From Pontiella sp. (GTDB lineage Bacteria > Verrucomicrobiota > Kiritimatiellia > Kiritimatiellales > Pontiellaceae): DNA of 21,618 nt. The notes beneath the pieces are model-generated. The model ran no database searches. It was not told the DNA's origin and saw nothing but the letters and a program-made list of their open reading frames with translations. The stretch's first letter is position 1; each line of letters begins with the position of its first letter. Below, one piece after another: positions 7,819 through 14,716 of the stretch. The DNA is taken from positions 1 to 21,618 of the forward strand of contig JAOZSZ010000004.1 of the NCBI GenBank assembly GCA_029939385.1, in the 5' to 3' direction. The position numbers and the translations under genes are program-made.

Positions 7819-8238
7819 ATGATGTGGACCTACAAAACCTCGGTTGACTGGAAAGCAGGAAAAACAGGCGAAACCCGTTGCGGCGGAAAGCCGGTTATTG
7901 AAGTGGCCACTCCTCCAGAATTTGGGGGGCCCGAAAATATTTGGACCCCCGAAGACCTGCTGACGAGTGCGGTGGCAACATGCATTATGACCTCCGCTCT
8001 ATTCTTTGCCGACCGGGCAAAAATCCAACTGCGTTCCTATAAAAGCAACGCCATTGGAACCCTAGAAAAAACGAAAGCTGGATTGGCTATCACTCGGATT
8101 ACGGTCGCGGTCTCCATTGAGCTCGACAACATGGAGCAGGAAGCGGCGACACGAAAAGCTGTGGAGCAGGCAGAAAAAACCTGCCCAATAACCAACTCGC
8201 TAAACTGCCCCGTCGAACTCAGCCTTCATATAAGCTAA
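7819..8238 (+). CDS. OsmC family protein (first copy)
   Basis: A 139-residue OsmC/Ohr-fold protein. Motifs are G-G-P-E-N-I-W-T-P-E-D-L-L-T-S-A-V-A-T-C (about 36-55), with the first conserved cysteine C55, and E-K-T-C-P-I-T-N-S-L, with the second, C122. Two such cysteines form the peroxidatic pair in this superfamily, which reduces organic hydroperoxides and in some members acts on sulfane sulfur. C21 and C130 are additional. The ribosome site AAGGGGA precedes ATG-ATG, so the start could be either Met1 or Met2. It begins 15 nt after the fusion gene and is surely in the same transcript. Confidence 0.9.
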   Translation: MMWTYKTSVDWKAGKTGETRCGGKPVIEVATPPEFGGPENIWTPEDLLTSAVATCIMTSALFFADRAKIQLRSYKSNAIGTLEKTKAGLAITRITVAVSIELDNMEQEAATRKAVEQAEKTCPITNSLNCPVELSLHIS

Positions 8239-8254
8239 AAAAAGGAATCCTTTC

Positions 8255-8797
8255 ATGGTCATTAAACTCCTCATAGGAATACTCATCGGAGCAGGGATTG
8301 GTGCCGTGATTGGCCATTTTGGAAAATGTTCTTCAGGAGGTTGCCCCCTCACCGCCAACCCCTTCCGGGGCTCCCTTTACGGAGCGGTTATGGGAGCCCT
8401 CTTTGCGCTCTCTTCTACAGGAGGAAATCCCCAATCCACGGTTTTAACAGAGGATCAGCCGGCCCCTGGCGAAGGCATTATTCAGGTCACCACCGCCGCA
8501 GATTTTAACCAATACATTATCCAAGCCTCCCTGCCTTGTTTGGTTGATTTCTATTCCGACCACTGCCCTCCCTGTCGTCAGCTTGCTCCAATCATTAAAA
8601 AGTTGACCCAAAAATACCAAGGCCGCGTAGTCGTCTGCAAAATTAATGTAGACACCGCCACTTCGCTCTCAATCCCTTATGGAATTGATGCGGTTCCCTC
8701 CGTTCTCTTTTTCCAAGACGGCGAAGAAGTGCAACGGGAAATTGGACTGCAATCGCAAGAAACCTATGAATATGCCCTTGATCAAATGCTGAAATAG
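8255..8797 (+). CDS. Membrane-anchored thioredoxin with N-terminal DUF6132-like domain
   Basis: The first about 55 residues contain two hydrophobic segments (about 4-22 and 39-53) joined by a loop with G-K-C-S-S-G-G-C-P-L-T-A-N-P, matching the small cysteine-bearing DUF6132-type membrane domain. A linker (about 55-76) leads to a thioredoxin domain (about 77-180). The active site is H-C-P-P-C (C104, C107) instead of W-C-G-P-C, and the conserved cis-proline is in A-V-P-S-V. CxxC thioredoxins reduce disulfides or persulfides. The changed dipeptide should alter the redox potential; the effect cannot be read from sequence. Loop cysteines C25 and C30 could act as a second dithiol. AAGGAAT precedes the ATG. 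It sits between two OsmC genes in the same operon. Confidence 0.87.
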   Translation: MVIKLLIGILIGAGIGAVIGHFGKCSSGGCPLTANPFRGSLYGAVMGALFALSSTGGNPQSTVLTEDQPAPGEGIIQVTTAADFNQYIIQASLPCLVDFYSDHCPPCRQLAPIIKKLTQKYQGRVVVCKINVDTATSLSIPYGIDAVPSVLFFQDGEEVQREIGLQSQETYEYALDQMLK

Positions 8798-8819
8798 CGC
8801 GCAACCCTAGGAGATAAAA

Positions 8820-9239
8820 ATGGAAATTCGCAAAAAAGATATCACCGTGAGCTTCCCCGGCGGGAAGCGGGTCGACGCACACTATGGGGACCGCACGGTC
8901 CAAACCGATCAATCCGTCAAGAACGGAGGCGAAGGCTCCGGCCCCGAGCCCTTCGATCTGTTTTTCGTTTCGATGGCCACTTGCGTAGGCATCTATGTGC
9001 TGGAGTTCTGCACCACACGAGATCTCAGCACGAAAGGTCTGGATGTCCGCCTCTATTCCGAGTTTGACCCCGAAGAAAAACGCTATCCTAAAATCTCAAT
9101 TGATATCTCCTTGCCCGAGGACTTTCCTACCAAATATAAAAAAGCGATCTGGCGAGCCGCCAATCTTTGTACGGTGAAAAAGCACATCCTAACCCCGCCC
9201 GAATTCAACATCACGCTGGACAGAAACTCCGTTTCTTAA
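8820..9239 (+). CDS. OsmC family protein (second copy)
   Basis: A 139-residue OsmC-like protein, clearly diverged from the first copy. Motifs are G-S-G-P-E-P-F-D-L-F-F-V-S-M-A-T-C (about 40-54), with C54, and A-A-N-L-C-T-V-K-K-H (C117). These are the two conserved cysteine positions of the family; C64 is extra. The downstream context N-L-C-T-V-K-K is typical of the YhfA-like branch rather than Ohr. TAGGAGA lies 6-7 nt before the ATG. Its stop codon is followed by a strong hairpin. Equal length but low similarity to the 7819 gene suggests separate roles rather than a recent duplication. Confidence 0.9.
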   Translation: MEIRKKDITVSFPGGKRVDAHYGDRTVQTDQSVKNGGEGSGPEPFDLFFVSMATCVGIYVLEFCTTRDLSTKGLDVRLYSEFDPEEKRYPKISIDISLPEDFPTKYKKAIWRAANLCTVKKHILTPPEFNITLDRNSVS

Positions 9240-9254
9240 ATAGAGAAACTCCGT

Positions 9255-9298
9255 AAAAATACGTTTCTTGACCTCGGTCAAGGAACGTATTTTTGTTT
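9255..9298 (+). terminator. Strong intrinsic terminator or attenuator inside the sulfur cluster
   Basis: A 19-bp inverted repeat runs from AAAAATACGTT (9255-9265) to AACGTATTTTT (9284-9294), with one G-T wobble, a tip near CTCG, and a T-rich tail to 9298. It follows the second OsmC gene and precedes the iron-sulfur gene. It may end the first transcript or set lower expression of the last two genes. No convincing new promoter is seen in the 42 nt before the next ATG. Confidence 0.88.
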
Positions 9299-9339
9299 AA
9301 GGCATACTGCATCCAACATTTTAAGAAAAGGAAGCCGAT

Positions 9340-10143
9340 ATGAAACGAAAAATTATCGAAGTGAACGAAGCCCTCTGCAACGGATGCGGGGAATGTGTGG
9401 TGGGATGCGCAGAAGGAGCGCTACAAATTATTGATGGGAAAGCGAAAGTCGTGAAAGAACAGTTTTGCGATGGCTTCGGCGACTGCATCGGAACCTGCCC
9501 AACAGGCGCCCTAAAAATTATCGAACGCGAAGCCGATGCTTATGATATTGCTGCAACGCGCGAACATGTTCTCAACACCGGTGGCGAAAACGCCGTTAAA
9601 CGCTTCGACGAAGTGAATGAAGTCCACGATGCCAAAGAAAAAGCGGATACTCCGCCTAAAATGAGTGGATGCCCCGGAACACAAATGAGAATGAAAAAAG
9701 CCGCAGAAGGTCCGAAACCAACGATGAATACAACCCTCTCAGGCCAAGTAATTAAGTCCGATCTTGACCAATGGCCCATCCTGCTTCACCTCGTTCAGCC
9801 CGGCGCCGAATTCTTTAAAAATAAAGAACTCGTTATTCTCAGCACCTGCTCTCCAGTTGCATCGCCCGACGTTCACTGGCGCTTTGTCCGCGGGCGCTCT
9901 CTCGTTGTAGCCTGTCCGAAGCTTGACCGCACCGAAGGCTATGTTGAAAAACTAGCGGGGATTATGGCTCAAAATAATATTCCAAAAGTAATCGTCGTTC
10001 GCATGACCGTTCCCTGCTGCGGCGGACTCAGCATGATGGCCCGGCAAGCACATGCCGCCAGTGGCCGCACCGATCTGGTTATTGAAGAAGTCACGATTGG
10101 GCTCGACGGTGAACTTATGAATACCGAAACCATTATTGGATAA
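9340..10143 (+). CDS. Cysteine-rich protein with two N-terminal [4Fe-4S] sites
   Basis: A 267-residue protein. Residues 1-60 form a bacterial ferredoxin-type domain: cluster I C13-x2-C16-x2-C19-x3-C23, cluster II C43-x5-C49-x3-C53-P. The C5 spacing in the second motif (C-D-G-F-G-D-C) is a known variant. The C-terminal region has conserved-looking cysteine sites: G-C-P-G (C111), S-T-C-S-P (C170), V-A-C-P-K (C192) and V-P-C-C-G-G (C226-C227). I recognise it as a ferredoxin-containing protein family often seen in anaerobes, but its reaction is unknown to me. Electron transfer to or from the reductase fusion is a guess from context. AAGGA precedes the ATG. The stop codon is 10 nt before the cupin gene. 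Confidence 0.85.
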   Translation: MKRKIIEVNEALCNGCGECVVGCAEGALQIIDGKAKVVKEQFCDGFGDCIGTCPTGALKIIEREADAYDIAATREHVLNTGGENAVKRFDEVNEVHDAKEKADTPPKMSGCPGTQMRMKKAAEGPKPTMNTTLSGQVIKSDLDQWPILLHLVQPGAEFFKNKELVILSTCSPVASPDVHWRFVRGRSLVVACPKLDRTEGYVEKLAGIMAQNNIPKVIVVRMTVPCCGGLSMMARQAHAASGRTDLVIEEVTIGLDGELMNTETIIG

Positions 10144-10153
10144 AGGCAACGCC

Positions 10154-10483
10154 ATGGATGAATTAAAAGGGAACGTATTAAATCTGAAAGCCGAAATTGC
10201 CTATGCCGACGGGGCTGTGATTAGCAAAACGCTACTTAAAAAAGAAACCGGGAATATTACCCTCTTCTCCTTCGACAAGGGGCAAGGACTCAGCGAGCAT
10301 ACCTCGCCCTTCGATGCCGTCGTTCACGTGGTCGAAGGCGAAGGTGCTTTCATTATTGATGGTAAAATGAAAACCGCAAAAGAAGGCGAAATGATCATTA
10401 TGCCCGCCAACATCCCGCACGATGTCCAAGCCGCAGAACACCCCTTTAAGATGCTTCTAACCATGATCCGGTCGGAGACATAG
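10154..10483 (+). CDS. Small cupin-domain protein
   Basis: A 109-residue single-domain cupin. Motif 1 is S-E-H-T-S-P-F-D-A-V-V-H-V-V-E-G-E-G (H49, H58, E61). Motif 2 is E-G-E-M-I-I-M-P-A-N-I-P-H (H89). These give a plausible metal site. Enzymatic versus binding role is not predictable. The ATG at 10154 is preferred over an upstream TTG at 10136, because AAAGG lies 9 nt before it and the TTG would overlap the previous gene. The last codons and stop lie at the left edge of the 118-bp direct repeat, so the C-terminus (R-S-E-T) may have been shaped by repeat insertion. Confidence 0.85.
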   Translation: MDELKGNVLNLKAEIAYADGAVISKTLLKKETGNITLFSFDKGQGLSEHTSPFDAVVHVVEGEGAFIIDGKMKTAKEGEMIIMPANIPHDVQAAEHPFKMLLTMIRSET

Positions 10484-10598
10484 CCCCGAAGATCACCGAA
10501 GAGCCGCGCAACGTAGGTCCCCGATGTAATCTCGAAGCGAGCGGAAAGAAAAAGTCCCGACCCGTAAATACGGATCGGGACTTAGATTGGAGCGAGCG
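10481..10598. repeat. 118-bp direct repeat, copy 1
   Basis: Matches 10612-10729 with six substitutions; the last 72 bp (10527-10598) are identical. It contains a full copy of the tRNA-Gly terminator hairpin and the last 11 bases of tRNA-Gly (10588-10598), but no tRNA body. Copies are separated by 13 bp. The cupin stop codon (10481-10483) is the first three bases of this copy. Confidence 0.92.
10549..10582 (-). terminator. Duplicated terminator hairpin (copy 1)
   Basis: On the minus strand AGTCCCGATCCGTA pairs with TACGGGTCGGGACT and is followed by TTTTT. It is identical to 10680-10713 and could serve as a second, backup terminator for the tRNA operon. Confidence 0.8.
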
Positions 10599-10611
10599 TA
10601 CCGGAGGGGCG

Positions 10612-10729
10612 TAGCCCCGGAGATCACCGAGGAGCCGCGCGACGTAGGTCACAGATATAATCTCGAAGCGAGCGGAAAGAAAAAGTCCCGACCCGTAAAT
10701 ACGGATCGGGACTTAGATTGGAGCGAGCG
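10612..10729. repeat. 118-bp direct repeat, copy 2 (overlaps tRNA-Gly 3' end)
   Basis: Partner of 10481-10598. Its right end is the CCA-end and 3' acceptor strand of the intact tRNA-Gly. A short GGGGC-GTA-GCCCC hairpin spans its left boundary. Confidence 0.92.
10680..10713 (-). terminator. Intrinsic terminator after tRNA-Gly
   Basis: A long hairpin with one G-T wobble and a minus-strand T run, placed just 3' of tRNA-Gly. It ends the rsmD-coaD-tRNA-Ser-tRNA-Gly transcript. Confidence 0.88.
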
Positions 10730-10793
10730 AAGAGATTCGAACCCTCGACAACCACCTTGGCAAGGTGGAGCTCTACCACTGAGCTACGCTCGC
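10719..10793 (-). tRNA. tRNA-Gly (anticodon GCC)
   Basis: 75 nt including an encoded CCA. Acceptor GCGAGCG pairs with CGCTCGC and the discriminator base is T. D arm is GCTC...GAGC; anticodon arm is CCACC-TTGCCAA-GGTGG, giving GCC; the T loop is TTCGAAT. Confidence 0.96.
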
Positions 10794-10810
10794 ATAAATT
10801 ATTCCGCAAA

Positions 10811-10903
<93 letters not shown>

Positions 10904-10970
10904 TGAATTGAGCAAGTCGGGAAAACTACACACTCCAGAACCGGAAATCAACCGGGTTTTTCTGAAATTT

Positions 10971-11462
10971 CTAGTGAGAGGAGCTGTTTAGCTTGGCTTC
11001 AAGCGCACGTTGAACAGGAGCAGGAACAAACATCGAGGTGTCCCCTCCCAGCATAGCCACCTCACGAACATTGCTGGAGCTGACATAGCTATAGTCTTGT
11101 TTCGGCATCAGGAAAACGGTCTCGGTTTCTGGCTTAAGCTTACGATTCGTTAGCGCCATCTGAAACTCATATTCAAAATCGGAAAAAGCGCGTAACCCCC
11201 GAACGATCATTTGCACCCCTTTTGACTCCGCAAAATCAACGAGCAGACCATTAAAACTATCAATTTCAATTCCACTCATATGTGCCGTAGATTGGCGCAC
11301 AAGTTCGATCCGCTCTTCGAGATTAAACAGTGTATTCTTGCCGGGGTTGGTGGCCACGCCAATCACAACACGCGGAAAAATGCGTGCAGCACGTTCAATA
11401 ACATCTAAATGTCCCATAGTGATGGGGTCATAAGTTCCCGCACATATCGCCGCTTGATTCAT
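10971..11462 (-). CDS. coaD: Phosphopantetheine adenylyltransferase
   Basis: Transfers AMP from ATP to 4'-phosphopantetheine to make dephospho-CoA, the fourth step of coenzyme A synthesis. The 163-residue length is typical. The nucleotidyltransferase motif is G-T-Y-D-P-I-T-M-G-H (9-18, catalytic H18; usual form G-S-F-D-P-I-T-N-G-H). R-G-L-R-A-F-S-D-F-E-Y-E (88-99) and Y-S-Y-V-S-S-S-N-V-R-E (124-134) complete the active site. Its ATG overlaps the rsmD stop in an ATGA arrangement, so translation is coupled. The rsmD-coaD pairing is common in bacteria. Confidence 0.96.
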   Translation of the reverse strand: MNQAAICAGTYDPITMGHLDVIERAARIFPRVVIGVATNPGKNTLFNLEERIELVRQSTAHMSGIEIDSFNGLLVDFAESKGVQMIVRGLRAFSDFEYEFQMALTNRKLKPETETVFLMPKQDYSYVSSSNVREVAMLGGDTSMFVPAPVQRALEAKLNSSSH

Positions 11463-12019
11463 AAAACATCCTCATCATTTAATTTTAACATTAGAACGCG
11501 GGTATCTCCATAAACCTTGTTGCGAAGCACGTTCCAATCTTTAGAAATCTCAAATACGTCTGATGAGCGCAACTCGTACACCAGGAGCCCGCCATCTGTC
11601 AAAACAGAATGCTCCATAATACCGGCTAAGGTCTGCGTCATGGCATCGGGAAGATTATACGGTGGGTCGGCAAAAATAAGATCAAATGCTTCTCCCGCTC
11701 GCCCCATCCATCGAAAGGCGTCGGCCTTAACACACCGCACCGCACCCAACTCATCCTGATCCAGCGTATGAATACTTCCTTGTAGATTTTTCCAAACCAA
11801 AGGATTTTGTTCCACAAAAACAACCGACGTTGCCCCGCGGCTCCAAGCTTCTAACCCCAGACTCCCCGCCCCAGCAAAGAGATCCAGCACCTTTAATCCC
11901 TCGCACGTTCCTCCCAGCGAAGAAAAGATGGATTCCCGCACACGCTCCTTCGTTGGCCGCACCTCTTGCTTCGGCACACTGAAACGTCGGTTTCGTAATA
12001 TTCCACTCGTAATTCTCAT
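11459..12019 (-). CDS. rsmD: 16S rRNA (guanine(966)-N2)-methyltransferase RsmD
   Basis: Methylates G966 in the 16S rRNA P-site region using S-adenosylmethionine. The 186-residue form starting M-R-I-T-S-G is chosen because the family begins with M-R-I-I-S-G; the frame is open upstream to 12079 without family similarity. Motifs are R-P-T-K-E-R-V-R-E-S-I-F (21-32), the SAM site D-L-F-A-G-A-G-S-L-G-L-E (46-57) and catalytic D-P-P-Y (118-121). No clear ribosome site is visible before the chosen ATG. It is first in the operon with coaD and two tRNAs, and divergent from proB. Confidence 0.94.
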   Translation of the reverse strand: MRITSGILRNRRFSVPKQEVRPTKERVRESIFSSLGGTCEGLKVLDLFAGAGSLGLEAWSRGATSVVFVEQNPLVWKNLQGSIHTLDQDELGAVRCVKADAFRWMGRAGEAFDLIFADPPYNLPDAMTQTLAGIMEHSVLTDGGLLVYELRSSDVFEISKDWNVLRNKVYGDTRVLMLKLNDEDVL

Positions 12020-12133
12020 TTTCAAACTGTAGCGCAGGTTGAATGTGTTGAAAACCCGAATAAGCGGGACTCTCGACAAAAACTCACCTATGGACTACCC
12101 TTTTCGCCTGTCTAGTGAAGTAGGAACGCCTTT

Positions 12134-13219
12134 ATGATACAAAATCTACAGCATAGAACCGCATTGAAAAACGCGAAGCGAATCGTCGTAAAGGTGGGAA
12201 GCAAAGTGCTGGTGCAAAGCACCGGATGCCCCGATTCGAAACGGCTTAAGCTCTTAGTCGAAGAACTGGCACAATTCCAAAATAACGGCACGGAAGTAGT
12301 CTTTGTTTCCTCTGGTGCCATTGGAGCGGGGCTCGATGCGCTCGGCATGAAGAGCCGCCCCAAAGCCATGCCCGACCTACAAATGGCCGCCGCCGTGGGT
12401 CAAATGCGCCTTATGGGTATATATGACTCCCTTTTTAGAGAAAACCACTGCCAGATTGGCCAAGTATTGTTAACGCACGATGCACTCAAACATCGCGAAC
12501 GGCATCTGAATGCTCGCAATACGCTGCTCCATTTAATTAAACATCGCATCATTCCCATCATTAATGAAAATGATGCGATCTCCACGGAGGAGATTAAGTT
12601 TGGTGATAATGATGTGCTGGCTGCTCTTGTGTCGATTCTACTCGATGCCGATGCGCTGGTTCTACTCAGCACAACGGATGGATTGCGCGATGGGAAACAG
12701 CGCGTTTCCTATATTGAAGAGATCGACGATGTTCTTGAACTGGTGGCCGACAAACCGGATCATCTTTCAACCGGCGGCATGGCCTCCAAATTAGAGTCCG
12801 CACAGATTGCCGCACATAACGGCATTCCCGTGGTGATTGCTGATGGACGCAAAACCGGCGTATTAGAACGCATCTTCCAAGGGAAAGATGAAGGAACATT
12901 GCTCTTTCCAAAGGAAGGGAATATTTCAAAGCGAAAACGCTGGATTGCTTTCTTTAATCGGGCAGAGGGTCACCTGGTGATCGACGAAGGTGCCGCCAAT
13001 GCACTCCATAAAGGAAAGAGCTTATTGCCCGTCGGTATCCAGATCGTCGAGGGCGACTTTAAGGTCGGAGCCATGGTTAATATTAAAACCCAAGAAGGGC
13101 TACACATCGCGCGCGGCCTCGTGGAATATTCAAGCGACGACATTCATTTAATTCTAGGAAAGAAATCTTCCGGCACAACGGGTGTCGCCATCCATCGCGA
13201 TAATCTGGTGATACTTTAG
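12134..13219 (+). CDS. proB: Glutamate 5-kinase
   Basis: Phosphorylates glutamate to glutamyl 5-phosphate, the first committed step of proline synthesis. A kinase domain (about 1-260) carries V-K-V-G-S-K-V-L, V-S-S-G-A-I-G-A-G, N-E-N-D-A-I-S and F-G-D-N-D-V-L-A-A-L, plus S-T-G-G-M-A-S-K-L near its end. A C-terminal PUA domain covers about 268-361, making this the long, two-domain form. Proline feedback inhibition is usual for the family. AGGA lies about 10 nt before the ATG. proA follows after 14 nt, so the two are one operon. The protein is cytoplasmic. Confidence 0.97.
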   Translation: MIQNLQHRTALKNAKRIVVKVGSKVLVQSTGCPDSKRLKLLVEELAQFQNNGTEVVFVSSGAIGAGLDALGMKSRPKAMPDLQMAAAVGQMRLMGIYDSLFRENHCQIGQVLLTHDALKHRERHLNARNTLLHLIKHRIIPIINENDAISTEEIKFGDNDVLAALVSILLDADALVLLSTTDGLRDGKQRVSYIEEIDDVLELVADKPDHLSTGGMASKLESAQIAAHNGIPVVIADGRKTGVLERIFQGKDEGTLLFPKEGNISKRKRWIAFFNRAEGHLVIDEGAANALHKGKSLLPVGIQIVEGDFKVGAMVNIKTQEGLHIARGLVEYSSDDIHLILGKKSSGTTGVAIHRDNLVIL

Positions 13220-13233
13220 ATAAGGAAAAATAG

Positions 13234-14490
13234 ATGAACGTAAAAGAACAGATCTTAAAAATGGGGGAAGATGCACTCGCCGCGAGCCGCGAGCTGGCCA
13301 AGCTTTCAACTCGTAAAAAAAATAGCCTGCTTGAAGCGATCGCCCAAGAGCTAGATGCGCAGCGCTCCTTCATCCAGTCCGAAAATGCAAAGGACTTGGC
13401 CGCCGGAAAGGAAAATGGACTGAATCCAGCGATGCTCGATCGACTCGAACTGAGTGACGCGCGAATCGATGGAATGATGAAGGGCCTGCGCGACGTTGCC
13501 GTGCTAAACGATCCCGTCGGAGACGAAATTAGCCTCTGGAACCGACCCAATGGACTTGAAATTAGAAAAGTGCGCGTCCCCATCGGCGTGATTGGAATCA
13601 TCTTTGAATCGCGCCCTAACGTAACGTGCGATGCTGCGGCGCTCTGCTTAAAAACCTCCAATGCCGTGATTCTTCGCGGCGGCAAAGAGGCGATCCACTC
13701 CAACCTTGCGATTGCTAAAGCCATGCAGATAGGAGGAATTGCTAAGGGAATGCCCGCTCATGCCATTCAGCTTATCCCGACCATCGACCGCGAGGCCGTT
13801 AAGGTGATGTGTCAAATGACCGACTATCTTGATCTCATTATTCCGCGGGGCGGGGAAGGCCTGATTAAGGCCGTAATGGAAATGGCACACGTTCCCGTCA
13901 TCAAACACTATAAAGGGGTTTGCCACACCTATATTGATGCCGCGGCCGATCTTTCCATGGCGTGGGCGATTGCTGAGAATGCAAAGTGCCAGCGCCCCGG
14001 CGTCTGCAATGCAATGGAGACCCTGCTGGTGCACAAAGATATCGCCGAAGCCTTCCTGCCAAAGATGGGAGAACTCTTTGCCGCACAAGGGGTCGAACTG
14101 CGCGGAGACCCAACGGTATGCCGATATATTCCAACCGCTAAACCCGCAAGCGAAGAGGACTGGTATGAGGAATACCTCGACCTGATTCTCGCCATCCGGG
14201 TGGTTGACGGGGTCGATGCCGCCATTGCACACATTAATAAATATGGATCGGGACACTCCGATGCCATCATCACGCAGGATGAAAAATCTGAAAAAAGCTT
14301 CCTTGCCGAAGTGGATTCTTCTTCGGTTTATGTAAACGCCTCCACTCGTTTTACGGATGGTGCAGAATTTGGTATGGGTGTAGAGATCGGCATTAGCACC
14401 GACAAATTACATGCGCGTGGCCCGATGGGTCTGGAGGAACTTACGACTTATAAATTCATGATCGAAGGCAAAGGACAGATCCGGAAATAA
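13234..14490 (+). CDS. proA: Glutamate-5-semialdehyde dehydrogenase (gamma-glutamyl phosphate reductase)
   Basis: Reduces glutamyl 5-phosphate with NADPH to glutamate-5-semialdehyde, which cyclises towards proline. The 418-residue length is normal. Recognisable motifs are V-P-I-G-V-I-G-I-I-F-E-S-R-P-N-V (about 112-127), S-N-A-V-I-L-R-G-G-K-E-A (about 140-151), I-P-R-G-G-E-G-L-I and the catalytic-cysteine segment Q-R-P-G-V-C-N-A-M-E-T (C258). The C-terminal R-F-T-D-G-A-E-F-G-M-G-V-E-I-G-I-S is also conserved. AAGGA lies before the ATG. It ends 60 nt before tRNA-Asp; no terminator is visible between. Confidence 0.97.
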   Translation: MNVKEQILKMGEDALAASRELAKLSTRKKNSLLEAIAQELDAQRSFIQSENAKDLAAGKENGLNPAMLDRLELSDARIDGMMKGLRDVAVLNDPVGDEISLWNRPNGLEIRKVRVPIGVIGIIFESRPNVTCDAAALCLKTSNAVILRGGKEAIHSNLAIAKAMQIGGIAKGMPAHAIQLIPTIDREAVKVMCQMTDYLDLIIPRGGEGLIKAVMEMAHVPVIKHYKGVCHTYIDAAADLSMAWAIAENAKCQRPGVCNAMETLLVHKDIAEAFLPKMGELFAAQGVELRGDPTVCRYIPTAKPASEEDWYEEYLDLILAIRVVDGVDAAIAHINKYGSGHSDAIITQDEKSEKSFLAEVDSSSVYVNASTRFTDGAEFGMGVEIGISTDKLHARGPMGLEELTTYKFMIEGKGQIRK

Positions 14491-14507
14491 AAAGTAAAAA
14501 AATCCAC

Positions 14508-14535
14508 TTGCCACCGCGCATGAAATGGCTACTAT
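14508..14535 (+). promoter_or_regulatory. Probable promoter of tRNA-Asp
   Basis: TTGCCA (14508-14513), a 16-bp spacer and TACTAT (14530-14535) end 15 nt before the mature tRNA. The position suits a short leader. Confidence 0.5.
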
Positions 14536-14550
14536 GTCGCTTCCTTTTAA

Positions 14551-14627
14551 GGGGGTGTAGCTCAATTGGTTAGAGCGCCAGCCTGTCACGCTGGAGGTTG
14601 CGGGTTCGAGTCCCGTCACTCTCGCCA
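14551..14627 (+). tRNA. tRNA-Asp (anticodon GTC)
   Basis: 77 nt including encoded CCA. Acceptor GGGGGTG pairs with CACTCTC (two G-T pairs), discriminator G. The anticodon arm is CCAGC-CTGTCAC-GCTGG, giving GTC. T arm GCGGG-TTCGAGT-CCCGT. Confidence 0.96.
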
Positions 14628-14634
14628 CTCTTTT

Positions 14635-14661
14635 AGCGGTTCATTTGAACCGCTTTTTTTT
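14635..14661 (+). terminator. Intrinsic terminator after tRNA-Asp
   Basis: AGCGGTTC pairs with GAACCGCT around ATTT, followed by a run of T. Eight base pairs, 7 nt past the tRNA. Confidence 0.92.
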
Positions 14662-14716
14662 ATCCCGGACTCATGCGGTCTTCGCTCTAAGATTAAACAG
14701 AGATCCTTCGCGTGCA

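Noticed and set aside
10481..10729. CRISPR-like array
   Set aside because: Only two long repeats with a 13-bp gap, one overlapping a tRNA; no spacer pattern and no cas genes.
12049..12101. Promoter for proB (TTGAAA or TCGACA as -35)
   Set aside because: The matching -10 positions read CTCGAC or TACCCT, too weak to support.
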